Part shown: piece after piece, positions 19,148 through 26,407 of the stretch | Layout: every line of letters starts with the position of its first letter | How positions within the stretch are numbered: position 1 is the stretch's first letter | From: Chthoniobacterales bacterium | Lineage (GTDB): Bacteria; Verrucomicrobiota; Verrucomicrobiia; Chthoniobacterales; UBA6821 | Direction: 5' to 3' | Length of the DNA stretch: 56,374 bases | Assembly: GCA_026461395.1 (NCBI GenBank) | Contig: JAPJNA010000014.1 | Span: 1 to 56,374 of the forward strand | The notes under the pieces: model-generated | Seen by the model: only the letters and a program-made list of their open reading frames with translations | Told to the model about the DNA's origin: nothing | The model's database searches: none | Program-made: the position numbers and the translations under genes

Positions 19148-21175
19148 TTAATTGGAGGTTTTTGTTACTGAGCTCATGGAGCCATTGGGACGACGGGCGT
19201 TAAAATCCAAGTAGGTATAGGACTGGAACATCTTCTCGTACTCGTCAGCGAGTCGCATCGCCTCGTTGGGCTTAAGACGATCGCCCTTGAGTGCGGCATC
19301 GGCCTGGGACTTGATCTTGCGGGCCAACTCTTTGGTGTCCCACTGCGTAAGGGTCAGTACCTGATCGATGGTATTGCCGGGAAGCACCTCCTCGATGTAG
19401 TAACCGGCCTCCTCATCCTCGTCGAGAAAGACATGCATCTCGTTCACCCTACCGAAGAGGTTATGCAGATCCCCCATAATGTCTTGATAGGCTCCGGAAA
19501 GGAAAATCCCCAGGTAATAGGGTTCGCCGGGCCGGACGGCATGCACAGGCAGGGTCTCCTTCACATCCTGAAAATCGATAAACTTGGCCATCTTGCCGTC
19601 GGAATCACAAGTGATGTCGACGAGCGTGCCACTACGCTCCGGAATCTCGTCGAGACGGTGGATCGGCATGACTGGGAAAAGCTGTCCCAAGGCCCAGTGG
19701 TCTAGAAGGGACTGAAAGACGGAGAAGTTGCAGAGAAGCTGGGCGGCCAGGGCCACTTCGAGCTCCCTCACTTCCTCGGGCACCTGCTTCATCCCGGCAT
19801 GGAGTTTAACAATTGCGGCGGCAATATGCCAATACAGGGTGTCAATCTTTGCCTTGGAGCGAAGCTCGAGCAGGCCGAGATCGAACATCGACTGCGCCTG
19901 ATCCCTTATCTGTTGGGCATCGTGGAGATTTTCCAAACGACGCTTTTCATTCAGACCAGTCAGGATCTCGAGCATGTCGGAAACCAACTTGGGATCCTCG
20001 GGTGAGGCCAAGACTTGGGCCCCATGAGTCTGCTTCTCGATGGAGCCGAACGCCTCGATAATCAGCACTGAGTGGGGCGCTACAATGAAGCGACCGCTTT
20101 CACTCACGATTACGGGATGCTCGACCTGCTCCGAGTCACAGACCTCCATGATATTGTAGACGATGTCGCGGGTGTACTCGTGGAGTGAATAGTTCCTGGA
20201 ACTATCGAAGCTCGTACGGGATCCGTCGTAGTCGACTCCGAGTCCGCCACCCACGTCGAGATAGCCGAGAGCGTGGCCCATCTTCTTGAGCTTGGCATAG
20301 AAGCGGGCGGCCTCACGAGTGGCGCGGCTGATCGTCTGAATATCGGGAACCTGGGAGCCGACATGGTAATGAAGGAGCATCAGAGCGTTGGGAATGCCCT
20401 CGGCGTGAAGCGTGTCGCTCATTGATACAAGATCGGCTGTGGAGAGACCGAACTTGGCATTCTCTCCGCCGCTGGTGGCCCATTTGCCAGCTCCCTTGGA
20501 GAGAAGCCTGACTCGGGCGCCGATCATGGGAGTCACTCCGACCTGCTTGGCAACGGCCAGGATCTGGTGAAACTCCTCCAACTTCTCCACGACAAGTATG
20601 ACTTTCTTCCCGAGTTTGATACCGATGAGCGCGGCCCGGATGAACTCGTCGTCCTTATAGCCGTTTCCGACCACAAGGCTCTCGGGATCAGAGTGGACGG
20701 CCAGAGCAGCAATCAACTCGGGCTTGCTTCCAGCCTCGATACCGAAATGGTAGGGCAGTCCAGCGTCGACGATCTCCTCGACGACCTCGCAGAGCTGATT
20801 GACCTTGATGGGGAAAACCCCACGGTACTGGTTCTTGTATCCACACTCTGAGATGGCCCTAGCGAATGACTCGTTCAGCCTGCGAACGCGGTCGCGAAGC
20901 AGATCATGGAACCTGACCAAGAGAGGGAAGCGGAGTCCGCGGTCCCTCGCCTCGCCGACCAACTCCATCAGGTCGATCTCCTCGCCCTCCTTTCTCTGAG
21001 GCCGCATGGTGACATGACCTACATCATTTATTCTCACGTATCCCTCGGACCATCCCTCCACGTTATAGAGAGAGGAATTCTGTGCAGTGATGGATCCGGT
21101 GGAGTCTTGAGGTTGTGGCATTGACTGAGAAATTGAGGAATTAATTAAAACAAACATGTCCTGACTTGGCGACAT
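19148..21175 (-). CDS. speA: Biosynthetic arginine decarboxylase
   Basis: A 675-residue fold-III (alanine racemase-like barrel) PLP decarboxylase that converts arginine to agmatine for polyamine synthesis. The PLP lysine is K124 in YRGVFPIKVNQ, the barrel carries LMLLHYHVGSQ and DVGGGLGVDYDGS, and the catalytic cysteine lies in EVCDSEQVEHPV. Length matches the 630-680 residue SpeA family. The start is uncertain: ATG codons at 21175, 21157 and 21121 all lack a clear ribosome site, and the extra N-terminus (to about residue 35) is not conserved-looking. No speB or aguA partner is in the window. Its position at the head of the gcv operon is unusual. Confidence 0.93.
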   Translation of the reverse strand: MSPSQDMFVLINSSISQSMPQPQDSTGSITAQNSSLYNVEGWSEGYVRINDVGHVTMRPQRKEGEEIDLMELVGEARDRGLRFPLLVRFHDLLRDRVRRLNESFARAISECGYKNQYRGVFPIKVNQLCEVVEEIVDAGLPYHFGIEAGSKPELIAALAVHSDPESLVVGNGYKDDEFIRAALIGIKLGKKVILVVEKLEEFHQILAVAKQVGVTPMIGARVRLLSKGAGKWATSGGENAKFGLSTADLVSMSDTLHAEGIPNALMLLHYHVGSQVPDIQTISRATREAARFYAKLKKMGHALGYLDVGGGLGVDYDGSRTSFDSSRNYSLHEYTRDIVYNIMEVCDSEQVEHPVIVSESGRFIVAPHSVLIIEAFGSIEKQTHGAQVLASPEDPKLVSDMLEILTGLNEKRRLENLHDAQQIRDQAQSMFDLGLLELRSKAKIDTLYWHIAAAIVKLHAGMKQVPEEVRELEVALAAQLLCNFSVFQSLLDHWALGQLFPVMPIHRLDEIPERSGTLVDITCDSDGKMAKFIDFQDVKETLPVHAVRPGEPYYLGIFLSGAYQDIMGDLHNLFGRVNEMHVFLDEDEEAGYYIEEVLPGNTIDQVLTLTQWDTKELARKIKSQADAALKGDRLKPNEAMRLADEYEKMFQSYTYLDFNARRPNGSMSSVTKTSN

Positions 21176-21267
21176 GATGCTTCAGTTTTTTTCATTGCCG
21201 TATCCTAGACCAGTAGATGTGAATGGATGAACGGAATTATCCTTCCCCCTGCCAGACTCCAACCATC

Positions 21268-22587
21268 ATGAAACTCCTTCATATCGATGCCTTTACCGGA
21301 ATCAGCGGTGACATGTCCGTTGCCGCACTGAGAGATATCGGGGTTCCCGAGGAAGTTTTTCAAGAGGCACTGAGGGCACTGGCCATCGAACTTCCCTCAT
21401 GCCGCTTCGAACGTGGGGACAGGAATGGCATCTCTGGGTGGCGCTTCCTAGTTAGTGGCCATGAAGGTGATGAGGTGGATGAGGGAAAAGGGGGCGGTGA
21501 GGCGACCAATACCACTCACCATCATCACGAGGATGATCACGAGCACGACCAACACGGTCATCATCATTCTCATACTCACGATGCCCAGCAACACCAGGAG
21601 AGCCATAACCATCACACCCATGGACGCAATCATGCCGAGATCGTCTCTCTTCTGGAAAAGAGTTCTCTCGATGCCAATGTGAAGACCCGTGCCCTTGCCG
21701 TCTTCAGAAGGATAGCTATCGCCGAAGGCGGGGTGCATGGAGTCCCTCCCGAAAACGTAGGATTCCACGAGGTCGGAGCGGAGGATTCGATTGCGGACAT
21801 CGTCTGTGCCTGCGCGGGATTCGACCATCTGAAGATCGATGCGATCACCTGTGGACCGCTGATCGAGGGCTCTGGACACATTCATTGCGCCCATGGGACA
21901 TTTCCCCTGCCGGCTCCGGCCACACTCGCGATTCTCAAAGGTATTCCCTTCCGTCAGGTCGAGGAACCTTGGGAACATATCACTCCGACAGGGGCAGCAA
22001 TCTTGGCCGAGTTTTCAGGAAAATTCGGCCCCATGCCCGAGATGATGGTAACCTCTATCGGATATGGACTTGGCTCTCGGAGAACACCAAATCGTCCCAA
22101 TGCCCTCCGTCTGATCTTGGGAGAATCCTTGCAGTCGGATCACTCCCATACCGATGAAGTGGTGGAACTCCGTTGCAACCTGGACGATCTGAGTCCGGAA
22201 CATGCATCCAGCGCTCTTGATGCACTGCTTACCGCTGGTGCGCTAGACGCCACCCTCACACCTACTGTTATGAAAAAAGGACGTTCGGGATGGATCTTGG
22301 AAGTCCTTTGTCATGAAGAGAAGGTTGGTGAACTCTCAGAAAGAATACTCAGGGAAACCACGGCATTCGGGATCAGGCGTCAACGCCTCGAGCGCCTTAA
22401 ACTCGAGCGACACTTCGAGGAGGTCGATACCCGTTATGGAAAAATCCAGGTCAAGATCGGCACCCTCCGAGGCGAGGTAATTCAGCAATCTCCGGAGTTC
22501 TCCTCCTGCGCAGAAGCGGCAGCCCTCCATGGCGTGGCCGTGAGGGATGTCCACACGGCCGCACTGAAGGCTCTAGCAGTTCTCTAG
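21268..22587 (+). CDS. larC: Nickel pincer cofactor biosynthesis protein LarC, with His-rich insert
   Basis: A 439-residue protein of the LarC family, which inserts nickel to form the pincer nucleotide cofactor of lactate racemase and relatives. The start at 21268 (MKLLHIDAFTGISGDM) fits the family opening exactly. LarC1 covers roughly residues 1-250, with a histidine-rich insert at 84-122 (18 His), and LarC2 covers the rest (VVELRCNLDDLSPEHASSAL onward). In Lactobacillus plantarum the two parts are joined by a programmed frameshift; here they are one continuous frame. larA, larB and larE are not in the window, so the target enzyme is unknown. It converges with lpxA with only 3 bp between stop codons. 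Confidence 0.9.
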   Translation: MKLLHIDAFTGISGDMSVAALRDIGVPEEVFQEALRALAIELPSCRFERGDRNGISGWRFLVSGHEGDEVDEGKGGGEATNTTHHHHEDDHEHDQHGHHHSHTHDAQQHQESHNHHTHGRNHAEIVSLLEKSSLDANVKTRALAVFRRIAIAEGGVHGVPPENVGFHEVGAEDSIADIVCACAGFDHLKIDAITCGPLIEGSGHIHCAHGTFPLPAPATLAILKGIPFRQVEEPWEHITPTGAAILAEFSGKFGPMPEMMVTSIGYGLGSRRTPNRPNALRLILGESLQSDHSHTDEVVELRCNLDDLSPEHASSALDALLTAGALDATLTPTVMKKGRSGWILEVLCHEEKVGELSERILRETTAFGIRRQRLERLKLERHFEEVDTRYGKIQVKIGTLRGEVIQQSPEFSSCAEAAALHGVAVRDVHTAALKALAVL

Positions 22588-22590
22588 TTT

Positions 22591-23409
22591 TTACTCCTCC
22601 CTATCTGATGAGGAGGAACCGCCACGAACGGGTTTTACTGCGCAGACTCCACGTTTCTTTGCAGAAGCAATGAAATCGAGAAACTCTTGGGCCTCGGGTC
22701 CCCACGATGTCTTCTTCGATTCTTCAAGGGCTTGAGTGATATTAAGGCCGGAGTGGTAGATGAGACGGAAGGCCCTCTTGATCTCCAGCCTGGTCTCAGA
22801 GCTGAATCCGGCCCTCTTCAGTCCGACGGCATTGATGCCCGCCACCATGCTGGTTCCATAGGCCGAAACAAAGGGAGGAATGTCCTTAGGAAAGCGTTCC
22901 CCTCCCCTCACCATGCAGAGCCTTCCCACACGCAGGAATTGGTGAAAGACCGAGCCCCCTCCGAGTACAGCTCCATCCTGAACCTCGACATAGCCGGCCA
23001 ACAGGCAGTTATTAGCAATGATGACCCGGTTGCCGATCGAGGCATTGTGACCGAGATGGACGCCTACCATGAGGAAATTATTGTCACCAACCTGTGTCAC
23101 GCTCCCCTCCTTGGTACCGCGATGGATCGTCACGTATTCACGGATGATATTGTCATCACCGATGAGCACCTCACTCTTGGTACCGGGCTTGAAATCATAA
23201 TCCTGCGGATCAGCACCCAGGATGGCTCCATACCCTACGGTATTCCGTGCACCCATCTTGACATGTCCCGTGATCACAGCATGAGCTTGGATCCGACACC
23301 CTTCACCGATCACTGCCCCCGACTCAATAATAACCCCTGGGCCAACCTGCACATCGGCGGCAAGACGGGATGCAGGATCGACAAAGGCAGATGGATGGAT
23401 CAGCGGCAT
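22591..23409 (-). CDS. lpxA: UDP-N-acetylglucosamine acyltransferase
   Basis: A 272-residue left-handed beta-helix enzyme catalysing the first step of lipid A synthesis, transfer of a 3-hydroxyacyl chain from ACP to UDP-GlcNAc. Hexapeptide repeats run from residue 3 to about 180, and the catalytic histidine is probably H121 in GVHLGHNASIGNR (E. coli H125 context). The C-terminal helical part contains GINAVGLKRAGFS, diagnostic for LpxA. About 20 charged and serine-rich residues at the end are extra. lpxD and fabZ do not accompany it. Its presence implies a lipopolysaccharide-type outer membrane. Confidence 0.95.
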   Translation of the reverse strand: MPLIHPSAFVDPASRLAADVQVGPGVIIESGAVIGEGCRIQAHAVITGHVKMGARNTVGYGAILGADPQDYDFKPGTKSEVLIGDDNIIREYVTIHRGTKEGSVTQVGDNNFLMVGVHLGHNASIGNRVIIANNCLLAGYVEVQDGAVLGGGSVFHQFLRVGRLCMVRGGERFPKDIPPFVSAYGTSMVAGINAVGLKRAGFSSETRLEIKRAFRLIYHSGLNITQALEESKKTSWGPEAQEFLDFIASAKKRGVCAVKPVRGGSSSSDREE

Positions 23410-23735
23410 TAGGCAAATTATGAATGATGAAGGATGATTTATGAAGGACGAAACGGCACTGGAGAAACCGACGCTGGGAAGTCGAGGGTCGATGCCAATG
23501 ATCAGCCTATACCCCTATCTACTTGCTCCCCCTTCAACCCTTGACGGCACTTGCCACCTGGCAAGCGATGCCGCCCTGACGGGATGCCTTCGGCATTCTA
23601 CCGCGCCGGTTCCCACCTTCTTTCTATCTTCCATCTTCAATCGTCCATATCTCAGCTTCACCTGCCTCCACCTAACAGTCTTCAGCCTAACAGCCATCAG
23701 CCTTCATGATCCCCCCATCTACCATCACCCATCTC
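23410..23735. other. 326-bp gene-free spacer built of repeat-like phrases
   Basis: Nothing here looks coding. The left part has TGAATGATGAAGGATG and TTTATGAAGGACGAAA. The right part, read on the minus strand, has runs such as GATTGAAGATGGAAGATAGA and GAAGGCTGATGGCTGTTAGG, i.e. near-tandem variants of G-A-A-G-G-C-T/A words. Two small palindromes lie in the middle and are listed separately. A reading frame crossing it on the plus strand has a low-complexity product and no start site, so I treat it as spurious. Confidence 0.65.
23550..23597. repeat. REP-like cluster of short palindromes
   Basis: CTTGCCA-CC-TGGCAAG (23550-23565) is a perfect 7-bp stem. It is followed by CCGCCCTGACGGG and then ATGCC-TTC-GGCAT (23584-23596). 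A GC-rich set of adjacent hairpins between two same-strand genes (radC and lpxA) is the arrangement of repetitive extragenic palindromes. Copy number elsewhere in the genome is unknown. Confidence 0.5.
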
Positions 23736-24464
23736 CTAAATCAATCCAGCCTCACGGAAGCTGAAATACGGTGATTGCTCACCCCTCATTGCCCCGATGA
23801 TCACATGGTCGACCAGTGGAATCTGCAAGAGAGTGCCGGCTTCAGTGAGTCTGCGGGTCAGGCGACGGTCTGCCTCACTCGGCTGAGGATCCCCCGAGGG
23901 ATGATTGTGGACGACTGCGATCGCGTAGGCACCCTTGGCAATTGCCGGACGGAAGATCTCCCGCGGATGGGCAATACTTTCGTTGAGGCTTCCACGGGAG
24001 ACCTCCTTTTCCTCAAGCAGACCATGACGCGTATCAAGCAAAAGGATCCGTAGCGACTCGTAGGGAAGAGTCTGCAACTCCCCAGCCAGCATTTCATAGA
24101 TCACTCCGGCACGGTCGACTCGCTGTCTCTCCAGCTCGGGACGGGCCATCCTCCGTCCCATCTCAAAGGCGGCCTTCAGTTCGGCAGCCTTGGCGGGTCC
24201 CATGCCGGGTAACGAAGAAAGCTCCTCGATCGAACATCCGGCCATTCGCCTCAGACTGCCCCATTCGGCCAGCAATGATCTGGCTAGGGAAAGGACATCC
24301 AGGCCGACCTTCCCAGTCCTCAGGAACAGGGCGAGCAATTCGGCATCGGTAAGGACTGCGGCACCATGACTGAAAAGCCGTTCTCGCGGCCTCTCGGCAC
24401 GGGGAATGTCCCCGAAGCATGAAGAAATCATTAAAGAAACTATGCCACTCCCTGCAATTCGCAA
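23736..24464 (-). CDS. radC: RadC/JAB-domain DNA repair family protein
   Basis: A protein of up to 242 residues. An alternative ATG at 24431 gives 231 residues and sits closer to the conserved opening (RAERPRERLFSHGAAVLTDA). An N-terminal helix-hairpin-helix region (SSLPGMGPAKAAELKAAF, about residues 84-101) precedes a JAB/MPN metalloprotease-like domain with the zinc motif VVHNHPSGDPQPSEAD. Despite the name, a role in DNA repair is not well supported in the literature. It lies 30-60 bp downstream of the polyprenyl synthase gene on the same strand. Confidence 0.92.
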   Translation of the reverse strand: MRIAGSGIVSLMISSCFGDIPRAERPRERLFSHGAAVLTDAELLALFLRTGKVGLDVLSLARSLLAEWGSLRRMAGCSIEELSSLPGMGPAKAAELKAAFEMGRRMARPELERQRVDRAGVIYEMLAGELQTLPYESLRILLLDTRHGLLEEKEVSRGSLNESIAHPREIFRPAIAKGAYAIAVVHNHPSGDPQPSEADRRLTRRLTEAGTLLQIPLVDHVIIGAMRGEQSPYFSFREAGLI

Positions 24465-24493
24465 GGGAGACTCACGCTGCCGGCTTCAATTTC

Positions 24494-25567
24494 TTAGCAA
24501 AGGGAATCGAGAACTCCTCGCAGATACTCGGTCATGGAATGGAGCGCGGCCGCATGGCGGTTTTTCTGCACCTTTTCCAGCTCGGCATCAGCCTCGTCCA
24601 CCAAACTACGCGCGGCCTGAACAGCGGCAGGCAAGGCGCCACGGGAGGTCACCAGTTCGACAAGCCGTGAAGGGGAAATCCCTTCTTCGGAAAGAAGCAT
24701 GGACTGAAGCTCATCCCGATCCTTGGGAGAGGAGTTCTGAAGTAGCAGCAGGACGGGTAGAGTAAACTTGCCGCAGGCAATGTCTGTTCCAAGCGTCTTA
24801 CCGATCATCTCCTCGTCTCCGACCAGGTCGATGCAGTCATCGAGTACCTGATAGGCGATCCCGATCTTGTTACCGTAATTCTTAAGGGCACTGATCACTG
24901 CAGGAGAAGCCCCGCTGAGAAAAGCTCCAAGCTCGCAGGAGACAGCAAACAGTGCACCAGTCTTCATCTGGACCATCCGGTAGTACTCGGAAAGCGGTAT
25001 ATTCAGGTCGAAGCGACGCTGAGTCTGGAGAATCTCTCCCGTGCAGACATCGGCGGCCGCATCGGCGATTCGTCGGGAAATATCGGAGTTCGAAAACTTG
25101 GTGGAAAGCCGGAGAGCATGAGCGAACAGCACATCGCCAACCAAAACCGTCAAGGAGTTCCCCCACTTGGCATTGAGCGTCGGTCGGTCACGGCGACGAT
25201 CGGCTCCATCCATGATGTCGTCATGGACAAGGCTCGCGATGTGAATCAATTCCACGATCACAGCCAAATCGACATGATCAGAGACAATCCGTCCGGTGGC
25301 CCCTCCTGAGAGAAGTGCCAGCGCAGGTCTCAAACGTTTGCCACTACCACCAATGGCATACTCAAAATAGTGCTCGATGCCAGCATCCACGGCCTTAGAT
25401 TGCTCGTGGATCCTTTCCTCAACAGAGTAAAGATCGGGACCAATCAGCTCGATAGCCTCCGCAAAGGCGGCATTGGATCGCGGGTCAATTTCTTTGGAGG
25501 ACCATCTTGTGAAATTTTTCACAAGGTAACTTTCGTCGATATACTCCGTATCGTCAACATCGAGCAA
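24494..25567 (-). CDS. Polyprenyl diphosphate synthase (IspB/heptaprenyl-octaprenyl type)
   Basis: A 357-residue trans-prenyltransferase that elongates allylic diphosphates with IPP, probably for a quinone side chain. The first aspartate-rich motif is HDDIMDGADRRRDRPT and the second is QVLDDCIDLVGD; GGSGKRLRPALALLS precedes them. The C-terminal half matches long-chain synthases rather than FPP synthase, because no bulky aromatic residue is obvious just before the first motif (LIHIASLVHDD). The first 40 residues are acidic and unusual. Product chain length cannot be read reliably. It follows the short-chain dehydrogenase after 9 bp. Confidence 0.88.
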   Translation of the reverse strand: MLDVDDTEYIDESYLVKNFTRWSSKEIDPRSNAAFAEAIELIGPDLYSVEERIHEQSKAVDAGIEHYFEYAIGGSGKRLRPALALLSGGATGRIVSDHVDLAVIVELIHIASLVHDDIMDGADRRRDRPTLNAKWGNSLTVLVGDVLFAHALRLSTKFSNSDISRRIADAAADVCTGEILQTQRRFDLNIPLSEYYRMVQMKTGALFAVSCELGAFLSGASPAVISALKNYGNKIGIAYQVLDDCIDLVGDEEMIGKTLGTDIACGKFTLPVLLLLQNSSPKDRDELQSMLLSEEGISPSRLVELVTSRGALPAAVQAARSLVDEADAELEKVQKNRHAAALHSMTEYLRGVLDSLC

Positions 25568-25576
25568 AGAAGGATA

Positions 25577-26407
25577 TTATTTAGGTCTTTGAGGGCCAGC
25601 ACCCAAGCGGATGGATTCACGGATCAAGGGAAACGGCAGGAGACGGCTTCCACGGACCAGCAATGCCAGCAGTCGGTTCGGAATGACTCCGGGTTTATTC
25701 CGCTCAATCCCCCGCAAAGCAGCACGGACAACCAGTTCCACAGGAGTCGCCAGTGCAGGATGGGTGCGATCCATCGCTCGAATGGTCTGACCGTCACGGG
25801 ATGCGACCTCAAAGAATTCCGTGGGTACAGGCCCAGGACAGAGTGCCGTGACAGTTATCCCTTCAGGGGCAAGCTCCATACGGAGAGCCTCACTGAAGCT
25901 TGTCACATAGGCCTTGGTGGCTGCATAGACGGCCATCTCAGGTAGCGGATAGAATCCTGCCACGGAGCTGACATTAAGGATGCCCGAGGGACTCTGCGAT
26001 CGGAGCATCGGCAGAAGAAGGTGGGTCAGATGGGTCAGCGCGGTGACATTCACTTCCAACAGAGGGGCAAGACGCTCCCAGTCGGCGCTGTCAAAGGGGC
26101 CAAGTTCACCAAGGCCGGCATTATTGATCAGAAGATTAAGCGGAACTTCCTCACGGATGATCCATGCAGTCAGACGCTCACGCTCCGTGGATTGGGAAAG
26201 ATCTGCCTTGAAGCAATCGATTCTCAAATTGGGATGCAAAATCTTCAGTGCATCGGAAAGCGAGGAAAGGCGTTCTTCGCGGCGCCCCACAAGGATCAGG
26301 CGCGAGGCGACAGAGGCAAGCTGACGCGCAAACTCGGCTCCAAGTCCCGCCGTAGCTCCAGTAATAAGAGCCGTGCAGTCTTTGATCGTGAATCGTTGTT
26401 TTTTCAT
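25577..26407 (-). CDS. Short-chain dehydrogenase/reductase, DltE-like
   Basis: A 276-residue classical SDR. The cofactor motif is TGATAGLG (16-23), NNAG is at 95-98, the catalytic triad is S148 (NVSSVAGFY), Y161 and K165 (YAATK), and PGPVPTEFF is the substrate-side loop. No aspartate follows strand 2 (LILVGRREERL carries arginines), suggesting NADP(H). It overlaps the OppA-like gene by four bases and precedes the polyprenyl synthase by 9 bp. Substrate unknown. Confidence 0.87.
   Translation of the reverse strand: MKKQRFTIKDCTALITGATAGLGAEFARQLASVASRLILVGRREERLSSLSDALKILHPNLRIDCFKADLSQSTERERLTAWIIREEVPLNLLINNAGLGELGPFDSADWERLAPLLEVNVTALTHLTHLLLPMLRSQSPSGILNVSSVAGFYPLPEMAVYAATKAYVTSFSEALRMELAPEGITVTALCPGPVPTEFFEVASRDGQTIRAMDRTHPALATPVELVVRAALRGIERNKPGVIPNRLLALLVRGSRLLPFPLIRESIRLGAGPQRPK

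Noticed and set aside
21176-21267. Possible glycine riboswitch or other RNA element ahead of speA-gcv
   Set aside because: The region is only about 90 bp, shared with larC, and shows no paired aptamer structure that I can trace.
21511-21640. CAT/CAC-rich stretch that looks like a simple-sequence repeat
   Set aside because: It is the in-frame His-rich insert of larC and encodes 18 histidines; there is no exact tandem unit.
23441-23764. A 107-codon frame across the spacer upstream of lpxA
   Set aside because: It is built from repeat phrases, is low in complexity and has no supporting start signal.
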